From Oribacterium sp. (GTDB lineage Bacteria > Bacillota_A > Clostridia > Lachnospirales > Lachnospiraceae), in assembly GCA_017940955.1 (NCBI GenBank), contig JAGAXP010000159.1:1-8068 (forward strand): DNA of 8,068 nt, in the 5' to 3' direction. Of this stretch, positions 1 to 5,666 are shown in pieces. A program made the translations under genes and the position numbers. Below the pieces are notes generated by a model, which worked only from the letters and a program-made list of their open reading frames with translations, did not search any database and had not been told where the DNA came from. Numbering within the stretch: position 1 is the first letter of the stretch; each line of letters starts with the position of its first letter.

Positions 1-318
1 AATGTAACCTGCTATTCAGGATGACCTAAATCCTGATTACCTGAAATTAAGTCAATGTAACCTGCTATTCAGGATGACCTAAATCCTGATTACCTGAAAT
101 TAAGTCAATGTAACCTGCTATTCAGGATGACCTAAATCCTGATTATCTGAAATTGAGTCAATGTAACCTGCTATTCAGGATGACCTAAATCCTGATTACC
201 TGAAATTAAGTCAATGTAACCTGCTATTCAGGATGACCTAAATCCTGATTACCTGAAATTAAGTCAATGTAACCTGCTATTCAGGATAACTCAAATGCTG
301 GTAACCGGAATATGAGTC
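1..318. repeat. Tandem array of a 53-bp unit, six copies, continuing left of the window
   Basis: Direct repeats start at 1, 54, 107, 160, 213 and 266, each beginning AATGTAACCTGCTATTCAGG and ending GTC. Copies 1, 2, 4 and 5 look identical. Copy 3 has two substitutions (C to T at 146, A to G at 155). Copy 6 matches for its first 22 bases and then differs at about 10 positions, as expected for the edge of an array; a seventh copy begins at 319 and is lost after 7 bases. Within each unit CAGGAT and ATCCTG form a 6-bp inverted repeat around a 7-nt loop, and CCTG/CCTA motifs recur about every 8 bases. The unit length is not a multiple of 3 and stops occur on both strands, so it is not coding. There are no unique spacers, so it is not CRISPR. 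It lies just past the 3' end of murI. Its function is unknown to me. Confidence 0.97.
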
Positions 319-324
319 AATGTA

Positions 325-353
325 ATGCCTTGTTCTCTGCGAAAATAAGGCAT
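325..353. other. Inverted repeat between the tandem array and the murI 3' end
   Basis: ATGCCTT at 325-331 pairs perfectly with AAGGCAT at 347-353 across a 15-nt loop. It lies 19 bp past the murI stop codon, where a terminator would be expected. On the - strand it is followed by a mixed sequence (TACATTG) with no U tract, so it is at best a weak transcript end or an mRNA 3' stabilising hairpin. Confidence 0.3.
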
Positions 354-372
354 CCTGGCTGAACTGTAATTG

Positions 373-1191
373 TTATGGACTATAGTTAAATGGCAGGTCA
401 AGGAGGCGCTTTGCTAATGCAGTAGGGTCGGGCGTTTGTGCGGTGGAGTAGAGCTCTACTTTGCCGGGAGTGGTGCTGTCTGTGATGAGGTTGGCTTCGG
501 CGAGGCGGCGGCGGGTTTCCCTGGAGGTGCCGTAGGCTCCGTCATGGAAGATCACGTCGTAGCCAAGGGCTTCACGGATCCTGTCGGTTACGAAGGGGAA
601 GTGGGTGCAGCCGAGGACGACGCTGTCTACGATACGGCCTCCGCCTCCGGCTTCTTTTTTACGGAAGGGCTGAAGCAGATCCTTCAGGTAGGCGTCTATC
701 TCAGGTGAGTTTTCTTTGCCTGCTTCCACCAAAGGAACGATTCCCGGAGCTGCAACGGGGTAGATGTCGGCATTCTCGCTGAATCTTCCTATAAGATGGT
801 GGAGTCGCTCGCCATGAATTGTGGAGTTGGTTGCCAACACCAGAACGTGGGGGTAAGCATTAACCGCTTTATCCACTGCGGGTTTTACTGCGGGCTCCAT
901 GGCAACGATGATGGCGTCCTTGTATTTTTCTCTGAGATAGGTTGCAGCCGCCGAAGTAGCTGTATTGCAGGCGATGACTATGGCTTTTGCTCCATGAGAA
1001 AACAAAAAGCGAATGCTGTCGTCGCACATTTCCCTTATCCGTTCTTCACTTTTATCGCCATAGGGTGCATTGATGCTGTCCCCGTAAAATATAAAATCTT
1101 CATTTGGCATGTCGTGCCTGAGGATACGAAGCACGGAGATGCCGCCAACCCCTGAGTCAAACACCCCGATTGGAGATCGTCTTGAAATCAT
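373..1191 (-). CDS. murI: Glutamate racemase
   Basis: Cytosolic, cofactor-independent racemase that converts L-glutamate to D-glutamate for peptidoglycan stem peptides. The 272 residues match the usual family length of about 265-275. The N-terminal substrate motif VFDSGVGG is at residues 10-17 and YGDS at 36-39. The two catalytic cysteines lie in CNTAT (Cys75) and GCTHFP (Cys195, with His197), placed symmetrically in the two pseudo-repeat domains as in known MurI proteins. TNST (121-124) is also typical. A Gly-rich stretch (AGGGG, 181-185) precedes the second catalytic strand and is probably a surface loop. The start is supported by GGGAG (1198-1202 on the complement), 6 nt before the ATG. 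The gene is divergent from the hprK operon and ends beside the 53-bp array. The C-terminal HDGAYGTSRETRR segment is a little unusual, but no catalytic residue is missing, so the enzyme should be active. Confidence 0.96.
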   Translation of the reverse strand: MISRRSPIGVFDSGVGGISVLRILRHDMPNEDFIFYGDSINAPYGDKSEERIREMCDDSIRFLFSHGAKAIVIACNTATSAAATYLREKYKDAIIVAMEPAVKPAVDKAVNAYPHVLVLATNSTIHGERLHHLIGRFSENADIYPVAAPGIVPLVEAGKENSPEIDAYLKDLLQPFRKKEAGGGGRIVDSVVLGCTHFPFVTDRIREALGYDVIFHDGAYGTSRETRRRLAEANLITDSTTPGKVELYSTAQTPDPTALAKRLLDLPFNYSP

Positions 1192-1209
1192 ATGTAACTC
1201 CCAAAAATA

Positions 1210-1239
1210 ATTCTATATTTTAAATCACAGCTACGTCAC
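1210..1239 (-). promoter_or_regulatory. Possible murI promoter
   Basis: Read on the - strand, GTGACG (1239-1234) and TAGAAT (1215-1210) are separated by 18 nt, matching the sigma-A consensus at 4 and 5 of 6 positions. The -35 element abuts the edge of the 1240-1289 palindrome. The implied leader would be only about a dozen nucleotides before the start codon, which is short, so this is tentative. Confidence 0.35.
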
Positions 1240-1289
1240 TTATCCACCGGGGACGGTTCTCGCCGGCGAGAACCGTCCCCGGTGGATAA
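1240..1289. repeat. Perfect 50-bp palindrome, REP-like intergenic repeat
   Basis: The left arm, 1240-1264, beginning TTATCCACCGGGGACGGTTC, is the exact reverse complement of the right arm, 1265-1289. There are 25-bp arms, no mismatches and no spacer; beyond one mismatch two more pairs form (1237/1292 and 1238/1291). It is much richer in G+C than the flanking DNA. The same core, TCCACCG-GGACGGTTCTC-CCG, recurs at 5722-5744 with two mismatches in 23 bases, so this is one member of a dispersed family. No T run follows on either strand, so it is not a standard terminator, although it lies between two divergent genes and could form a cruciform. A REP/BIME-type element mobilised by a distant Y1 (RAYT) transposase is my best guess; no such transposase is in the window. 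Confidence 0.9.
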
Positions 1290-1408
1290 CTGTGTATTCA
1301 ATTCCGGATTCTTAAACCGGGGCGTCCCGTTTATTACCGGATGCCCAACAGCTTTCACTTTATCAATCAGTATACCAAATCATAGAACCATTTCCGCGCC
1401 GCTTCAAG

Positions 1409-1437
1409 TTGATTTTTCCCTGTCGTCAAAATATACT
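1409..1437 (+). promoter_or_regulatory. Sigma-A-type promoter of the hprK operon
   Basis: TTGATT (1409-1414) and TATACT (1432-1437) are separated by exactly 17 nt, matching the consensus at 4 and 5 of 6 positions. Transcription would begin near 1444, giving a leader of roughly 85 nt before hprK. The stretch between the palindrome and this promoter (1290-1408) holds no gene; it has only a weak inverted repeat, GGCGTCC (1321-1327) with GGATGCC (1339-1345), including one G-U pair. Confidence 0.65.
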
Positions 1438-1447
1438 TAAATGAGTG

Positions 1448-1478
1448 GGACTGCGGAACAGTGTTCTCTGAGCAGTCC
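1448..1478 (+). promoter_or_regulatory. Leader hairpin with nested dyad at the predicted 5' end of the hprK mRNA
   Basis: GGACTGC (1448-1454) pairs perfectly with GCAGTCC (1472-1478). Inside the loop lies an 11-bp dyad, GAACA-G-TGTTC (1456-1466). If transcription starts near 1444, the hairpin is at the very 5' end of the message, where it could stabilise the RNA. The dyad could instead be a DNA operator at about +13 to +23. It resembles a Gram-positive LexA box (GAAC-N4-GTTC), but its spacing is 3 instead of 4, so I do not call it LexA. Confidence 0.45.
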
Positions 1479-1529
1479 GGTATCGGCTATTTATAATCAT
1501 ATCATATTTATATAATTTGGAGGTCTCCT

Positions 1530-2465
1530 ATGACAAGTGAAGACAAAGTCAGTGTAACCGAACTAATAAACAGAGTAAAGCTTGTGAATCTCACTCCCGA
1601 GATCAACACAGATGAGATATACATTACCATACCCAATGTTAACCGCCCGGCTTTACAGCTTGCGGGGTTTTTTGATCAGTTCGATTCAGAGCGAGTTCAG
1701 CTTATCGGTAATGTTGAGAATGCTTACCTCATGACTTTCGAGGCACCTCAGAGAAGAGCGAAGTATGACGCCATTACAAAATTCCCGATACCTTGTATCA
1801 TTTACGCAAGAGATATCGTTCCTGACAGCTGTATGGTAGATGCCTGCCGCACCGCAAGGATACCTCTTTTGCAGTCTTCAAAGCCTACGACTGAGCTTGA
1901 AGCTGAGATCATCAGTTTTCTCAAGGTAAAGATGGCTCCGATGATTTCTGTTCACGGAGTTCTGGTTGATGTTTACGGCGAGGGTGTTCTCATCATGGGT
2001 GACTCCGGAATCGGTAAATCCGAGGCAGCCCTTGAGCTTATCAAGAGAGGACACAGACTTGTTTCCGATGACGTTGTTGAGATACGAAAAGTAAGTGACG
2101 AAACACTGGTGGGATCTGCTCCCGATATCACAAGACATTTCATCGAGCTTCGAGGCATTGGCATCATAGATGTCATGCAAATGTTTGGTGTTCAGTCTGT
2201 TATGGATACCCAGAACATTAACATGGTCATAAAGCTTGCAGAGTGGTCAAAGGACAAGGACTACGACAGACTGGGTCTTAAGGACAATTACACAGAATTT
2301 CTGGGCAACAAGGTTATATGCTATGATATCCCGGTTCGTCCCGGACGTAATGTTGCCATCATAGTAGAATGTGCAGCCGTTAACAATCGTGCAAAGAAGA
2401 TGGGTTACAATGCGGCACAGGTTCTTTACGAGCGTGTAACCGCAAACATGAAAAACAATGAATAA
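1530..2465 (+). CDS. hprK: HPr kinase/phosphorylase
   Basis: Bifunctional cytosolic enzyme that phosphorylates HPr-family proteins on Ser46 when glycolytic intermediates are high and removes the phosphate when inorganic phosphate is high, so controlling carbon catabolite repression in Firmicutes. The 311 residues are the usual length. The N-terminal regulatory domain covers about residues 1-130. The catalytic domain carries His142 (VHGVLVDVYGEG, 141-152), a Walker A loop GDSGIGKS (157-164, Lys163), the acidic pair Asp180-Asp181 in LVSDDVVEI, and the family signature IELRGIGIIDV (205-215). A GGAGG at 1519-1523 sits 6 nt before the ATG. It is first in a tight + strand block with its own promoter at 1409-1437. 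A probable substrate, the HPr-like protein at 5318-5578, is encoded downstream in the same block. All signature residues are present. Confidence 0.97.
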   Translation: MTSEDKVSVTELINRVKLVNLTPEINTDEIYITIPNVNRPALQLAGFFDQFDSERVQLIGNVENAYLMTFEAPQRRAKYDAITKFPIPCIIYARDIVPDSCMVDACRTARIPLLQSSKPTTELEAEIISFLKVKMAPMISVHGVLVDVYGEGVLIMGDSGIGKSEAALELIKRGHRLVSDDVVEIRKVSDETLVGSAPDITRHFIELRGIGIIDVMQMFGVQSVMDTQNINMVIKLAEWSKDKDYDRLGLKDNYTEFLGNKVICYDIPVRPGRNVAIIVECAAVNNRAKKMGYNAAQVLYERVTANMKNNE

Positions 2466-2477
2466 GGAAAATATTGA

Positions 2478-3524
2478 ATGAAAGTTTTGAAAAATGAGCC
2501 TCTGAAGAAGCACACAAGTTTTCGTGTAGGAGGTCCTGCAAAGGTATATGTTATTCCGGAGGACGATTATGAGCTCCGGAAGCTTATAGAGTTTCTCTAT
2601 GAGGAAAAGCTTCCTTACAAGATCATCGGTAACGGAACAAATCTTCTGGTAAGCGACGAGGGCGTGGATACCATTGTTGTGGAGATCGGAAAGACACTGG
2701 AGGGATTGACGCTCACTGTTGAGGGTCAGGATCCGGAAACATCCTGTGCCGATAAACAGTGCACAGTGACTGCATCTTCCGGAATAAACTCAGGCATCGA
2801 TGCAACAATCGAAAAATCCAGTAAGAAAACCAAATCCGGAGCCACAGATTCAGACCGAAAAAAATCAGACAAATCCACCGAAGAAAAGGATGCCAATGTT
2901 TACCTCCTTAAGGTTATGGCCGGCACTCTCATCGGTAAAGCCGCTCAGTTTGCTGCCGATAACAGTCTCGCCGGAATGGAAGCCCTGAGAGGGATTCCCG
3001 GGACTGTTGGCGGCGCGGTGACCATGAACGCCGGAGCCTACGGCACCGAAATGATAGATGTTCTCAAGTCAGTTGACGTTATCACAAAGGAAGGAAAGCT
3101 TCTGACACTTACTCCCGGGGAGCTTAAGCTCGGCTACCGTTACAGCATCGTTCCCGAGAAGGAATTTGTTGTGGTGTCGGCAACATTTGCACTTAAAAAG
3201 GGAGATAAGAAGGAGATTAATGCCTTGATGGCAGACTACCAGCAGAGGCGTAAGGACAAGCAGCCTATAGATAAGGCCTCAGCCGGCTCCACCTTCAAGA
3301 GACCTGAAGGACACTTTGCCGGAAAGCTGATCGAAGACTGCGGTTTAAGAGGCTATAAACACGGCGGTGCCATGGTAAGCGAAAAGCATTGCGGATTTGT
3401 GATCAATGACGGCACCGCAAGAGCAGCCGACATTTACTGGCTCATTGGCGAGATACGTAAGAGAGTACTTTTGGAACAGGGTGTAGAACTCACTCCGGAG
3501 GTTAAAATATGGGGAAACTTCTGA
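2478..3524 (+). CDS. murB: UDP-N-acetylmuramate dehydrogenase with a low-complexity insert
   Basis: FAD-dependent cytosolic enzyme that reduces UDP-GlcNAc-enolpyruvate to UDP-MurNAc with NADPH, the second committed step of peptidoglycan synthesis. Visible motifs are HTSFRVGG (12-19), the FAD-binding GNGTNLLVSD (51-60), IPGTVGGAVTMNAGAYG (173-189), GYRYS (219-223), SAGSTFKRP (268-276, with the proton-donor Ser271) and the C-terminal PEVKIWG (340-346, Glu341). The arrangement fits type II MurB of Firmicutes. At 348 residues it is about 45-50 longer than usual. The excess is a Ser/Lys/Thr/Asp-rich segment at about residues 82-138 that interrupts the FAD domain between two beta strands; the frame is open and both flanks match the family. 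The start follows AAGGAA (2464-2469), which overlaps the hprK stop codon, leaving only 12 nt between the genes and suggesting translational coupling. Confidence 0.95.
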   Translation: MKVLKNEPLKKHTSFRVGGPAKVYVIPEDDYELRKLIEFLYEEKLPYKIIGNGTNLLVSDEGVDTIVVEIGKTLEGLTLTVEGQDPETSCADKQCTVTASSGINSGIDATIEKSSKKTKSGATDSDRKKSDKSTEEKDANVYLLKVMAGTLIGKAAQFAADNSLAGMEALRGIPGTVGGAVTMNAGAYGTEMIDVLKSVDVITKEGKLLTLTPGELKLGYRYSIVPEKEFVVVSATFALKKGDKKEINALMADYQQRRKDKQPIDKASAGSTFKRPEGHFAGKLIEDCGLRGYKHGGAMVSEKHCGFVINDGTARAADIYWLIGEIRKRVLLEQGVELTPEVKIWGNF

Positions 3525-4372
3525 TAGTCACAGGCATGAGCGGTGCAGGAAAAACCATTGCCCTTAAATCTCTTGAGGACATGGGGTACTACTGCGTTGA
3601 CAATCTGCCCATCCCTCTCGTGGATAAATTTGCAGAGCTGATCACTGACGGTAATGAGCAGATCACCAAGGCTGCTCTCGGCATAGATGTACGTTCCGGA
3701 AAGGATCTTCCTTTGCTTAAGGAAATCTTTGATGAATGGGACATCAAGGGAAATGTGGATTATGAGGTAGTTTTTCTTGATGCATCGGACGAAACACTTT
3801 TAAAGCGTTTTAAAGAAACAAGACGTGCCCACCCTCTCAGTAAGGATGGAAGAGTAGAGACCGGAATCGAGGCTGAACGTCAGGAGATGGACTGGCTGAA
3901 GGAAAATGCCGGTTTCATCATTGACACTACCCGCTTACTTACAAAGGAGCTCAGAGCTCAGCTTGCCGATATATTTGAAAAGAACAGGGCTTATGAGAAT
4001 CTTCAGGTGACCATATTAAGCTTTGGCTTCAAGTACGGTATCCCTGAGGATTCTGATCTGCTTTTTGATGTGAGGTTCCTTCCCAACCCCTATTATGTTC
4101 AGGAGCTTAAGACTCATACGGGACTTGAGCAGTGTATAAAGGATTTTGTTCAAAAGGATGGGGTAGCAGATGAATTTCTGAATAAATTGAATGATATGGT
4201 AAACTTCCTTATTCCTCATTATATAGAAGAAGGAAAAAACCAGCTGGTTATCAGTATCGGCTGCACAGGCGGAAAACACCGTTCCGTTACCATAGCTGAG
4301 CTTTTATACCAAAGCCTCAGTAAATCAGCGGATTATGGTATACGTATCGATCATAGGGATATAAACAAATAG
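3509..4372 (+). CDS. rapZ: RapZ/YvcJ family nucleotide-binding protein
   Basis: P-loop protein. In E. coli RapZ is the RNase E adaptor that controls the glmS-regulating small RNA GlmZ; the Bacillus homologue YvcJ binds and hydrolyses nucleotides and affects competence. The RNA target in this organism cannot be inferred. The 287 residues are full length. Visible are the Walker A loop GMSGAGKT (9-16), GIDVRS (58-63), a Walker B-like strand VVFLDASD (87-94), RFKETRRAHPLS (100-111), the conserved block SFGFKYGIPEDSDLLFDVRF (171-190) followed by LPNPYY, and the C-terminal GCTGGKHRSV (251-260) and DHRD (281-284). The ATG overlaps the last 16 nt of murB, and its GGAGG (3497-3501, 7 nt upstream) lies inside murB, so translation is probably coupled. 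The usual partner yvcK does not follow; an AT-rich gap leads to whiA instead. Confidence 0.95.
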   Translation: MGKLLIVTGMSGAGKTIALKSLEDMGYYCVDNLPIPLVDKFAELITDGNEQITKAALGIDVRSGKDLPLLKEIFDEWDIKGNVDYEVVFLDASDETLLKRFKETRRAHPLSKDGRVETGIEAERQEMDWLKENAGFIIDTTRLLTKELRAQLADIFEKNRAYENLQVTILSFGFKYGIPEDSDLLFDVRFLPNPYYVQELKTHTGLEQCIKDFVQKDGVADEFLNKLNDMVNFLIPHYIEEGKNQLVISIGCTGGKHRSVTIAELLYQSLSKSADYGIRIDHRDINK

Positions 4373-4421
4373 GCATTAAGAAAATTTGTATGAATTTTAG
4401 GTATATTTACTATGTAATATT

Positions 4422-4441
4422 TTTATGGATATGCCCATAAA
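4422..4441. other. Small inverted repeat in the AT-rich rapZ-whiA gap
   Basis: TTTATGG (4422-4428) pairs with CCATAAA (4435-4441) around a 6-nt loop. It is AT-rich and followed by GAATTTTG, not a clean T run, so it is a poor terminator candidate. The whole 163-nt gap (4373-4535) is AT-rich and holds no gene. I found no convincing -35/-10 pair in it, so a separate whiA promoter is possible but unproven. Confidence 0.25.
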
Positions 4442-4535
4442 GAATTTTGTATCCAATGTCTTTGTCGAGTTTTAACAATATGACTGATTTTCGAATACCG
4501 TTTTTGATACTTTTTTCAAACCCGGGAGATTCAGA

Positions 4536-5240
4536 ATGGAACAATCTAAAAACAAAATATCTTTTTCAAGCCGGGTAAAGGATGAGTTACGGAAAAAAGA
4601 CTTTACAGCTTATGAAAAAGTAATTAATATTGGTAGCGTCGATTCAAGGGATTTGAAAACCCGCTCTTATATTAGAGAATGTTTTTTAAATTCCGGTTCG
4701 GTTACAGATCCAAAAAAAGATTATCATTTGGAGTTTGTCTGTGATGGTGCAGAAGACGCTGACCGGATTTCGGACGGATTATGTGCATTTCAAGTTGAAC
4801 CAAGGATTATGGAAAGAAACGGTCATCTGGTGGTTTACCTGAAGGATGCCGAACAGATATCCGATGTTCTCAATCTCATGGGTGCTGTTGACGGTCTTAT
4901 GGAATTTGAAAATGTACGTATACTCAAAGAAGTCAGTGAAAAGGTAAACAGACGCGTCAACTGTGAGACAGCCAATCTGCAGAGAACAGTTTCTGCAGGC
5001 ATCAGACAGGTTTCTGACATCGAACTTATCGAAAGGGAGCTGGGACTTAAGAATATAGATCCGGGACTCAGAGAGATAGCAGAAAAGAGGTTGGAAGACC
5101 CCAATGCTTCTCTTTCGGAGCTTGCAGAAAGACTCAGTGAACCCATTGGAAAAAGCGGAGCCAATCATCGTATGAGAAAGATTGCAAAAATCGCTGACTC
5201 CTTACGTGAAAAGACCGCCAAGAGTATGAAAAGAAGTTGA
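4536..5240 (+). CDS. whiA: WhiA-type DNA-binding regulator lacking most of the first LAGLIDADG-like repeat
   Basis: WhiA is a sporulation regulator in Streptomyces, and in Bacillus YvcL influences cell division and chromosome segregation. It normally has about 310 residues: a conserved N-terminal tag, two LAGLIDADG-like half-domains and a C-terminal helix-turn-helix. Here there are 234. The tag ISFSSRVKDEL (8-18) is present, but after a linker of about 25 residues the sequence enters the second half-domain directly (YIRECFLNSGSV at 45-56, YHLEFV 63-68, HLVVYLKD 97-104, LMEFENVRI 121-129). The linking motif VNCETANL (141-148) and the C-terminal helix-turn-helix (about 160-222, with SLSELAERLSEPIGKSGANH at 192-211) are intact. 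The start is supported by GGGAG (4524-4528), 7 nt upstream. The upstream gap and first part of the gene are AT-rich and codon usage there differs by eye from the 3' half. The reading frame is clean, so it is a shortened gene, not a frameshift. Confidence 0.9.
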   Translation: MEQSKNKISFSSRVKDELRKKDFTAYEKVINIGSVDSRDLKTRSYIRECFLNSGSVTDPKKDYHLEFVCDGAEDADRISDGLCAFQVEPRIMERNGHLVVYLKDAEQISDVLNLMGAVDGLMEFENVRILKEVSEKVNRRVNCETANLQRTVSAGIRQVSDIELIERELGLKNIDPGLREIAEKRLEDPNASLSELAERLSEPIGKSGANHRMRKIAKIADSLREKTAKSMKRS

Positions 5241-5254
5241 GTTTTTTGTTAATT

Positions 5255-5286
5255 GCAATGCAAGGGGGAATCCCGATATTCATTGC
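5255..5286. other. Inverted repeat between whiA and the HPr-like gene
   Basis: GCAATG (5255-5260) pairs with CATTGC (5281-5286), enclosing a G-rich then C-containing loop (GGGGGAATCCC) that could form a short inner stem. No T run follows. It lies 21 nt before the ribosome binding site of the next gene, so it could tune mRNA processing or translation of that gene, but nothing more can be said. Confidence 0.3.
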
Positions 5287-5306
5287 TCACATTAGCTGAT
5301 CTTCAT

Positions 5307-5311
5307 GGAGG
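5307..5311 (+). promoter_or_regulatory. Ribosome binding site that fixes the HPr-like start
   Basis: GGAGG here is only 3 nt before the first ATG (5315) but 6 nt before the second (5318). The second start has the better spacing and gives a protein whose residue numbers coincide with canonical HPr (position 15, Pro18 and Ser46). Confidence 0.7.
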
Positions 5312-5317
5312 ACAATG

Positions 5318-5578
5318 ATGAAGGACACAAACGTAGTAGTTAATTTACCAAAGAAATCTGATGACCACCCTGTGGCTATGCTTGTACAGATCGCCAGCAG
5401 ATATGAGTCACGTATATATATGGCTGACGGCCCAAGAAAGGTTAATGCCAAGTCAATCATGGGCATGATGGCACTCGGAGTAAACAATGGTCAGGAGATC
5501 GTTATTTCCGCTGAAGGTTCAGATGAGGATGCAGCTGTAGAAGCTCTCGCTCAGTACCTTAAGGGTCAGGCAGTTTAA
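5318..5578 (+). CDS. HPr-family protein, Crh-like: Ser46 kept, His15 replaced by Asp
   Basis: HPr is the small PTS phosphocarrier, phosphorylated on His15 by enzyme I and on Ser46 by HprK. This 86-residue protein (87 if the upstream ATG at 5315 is used) has the HPr fold pattern: VVVNLPKK, then PVAMLVQIASRYESRIYM, then VNAKSIMGMMALGVNNGQEI and an acidic C-terminal helix. Ser46 lies in the intact KSIMGMM motif recognised by HprK. The usual HARP motif is replaced by Asp15-Asp16-His17-Pro18, so the phosphoacceptor His15 and Arg17 are both missing. Bacillus Crh, which has Gln15 and lies in the same place downstream of yvcL/whiA, is the closest functional analogue: a regulatory corepressor partner of CcpA and not a sugar-transport carrier. 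The role is inferred from the substitution plus linkage to hprK. The gene is 77 nt after whiA and is closed by a strong terminator. A separate true ptsH probably lies elsewhere. Confidence 0.9.
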   Translation: MKDTNVVVNLPKKSDDHPVAMLVQIASRYESRIYMADGPRKVNAKSIMGMMALGVNNGQEIVISAEGSDEDAAVEALAQYLKGQAV

Positions 5579-5601
5579 TAAATATAAATAGTGAAACACT
5601 C

Positions 5602-5655
5602 AAGGGGGCTATCGCTTTAGATGATCATCATCTGAACGGTAGCTCCCTTTTATCT
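5602..5655 (+). terminator. Rho-independent terminator of the hprK to HPr-like block
   Basis: AAGGGGGCTATCG (5602-5614) pairs with CGGTAGCTCCCTT (5637-5649), allowing two G-U pairs. The stem continues past one bulged C (5615) through TTTAGATG with CATCTGAA to a 5-nt ATCAT loop, giving about 21 pairs. It is followed by TTTT-A-TCTT. It lies 23 nt after the HPr-like stop codon and separates that block from dnaE. Confidence 0.88.
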
Positions 5656-5666
5656 TCTCAGGCTAT

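Noticed and set aside
1..318. CRISPR array
   Set aside because: The whole 53-bp unit is repeated with no unique spacers, and no cas gene is nearby.
436..1155. Two + strand open frames (436-708 and 796-1155)
   Set aside because: They are antisense to murI, lack good ribosome binding sites and show no recognisable protein pattern, while the - strand encodes all MurI motifs.
1240..1289. Bidirectional terminator for murI and hprK
   Set aside because: It lies between the 5' ends of divergent genes and has no T tract on either strand.
1321..1345. Regulatory hairpin or riboswitch upstream of hprK
   Set aside because: It is a 7-bp stem containing one G-U pair, upstream of the predicted promoter, so it would not be in the hprK transcript.
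1456..1466. LexA (SOS) box
   Set aside because: The half-sites GAAC and GTTC are separated by 3 bases, not the 4 of the Gram-positive LexA consensus.
1519..1528. GGAGGTCTCC as a hairpin hiding the hprK ribosome binding site
   Set aside because: Only four base pairs with a 2-nt loop, which is sterically implausible.
4536..4700. Frameshift or pseudogene explanation for the short WhiA
   Set aside because: The frame is open from a well-placed ribosome binding site through to the stop, and the 163-nt upstream gap contains no remnant of the missing domain that I can recognise.
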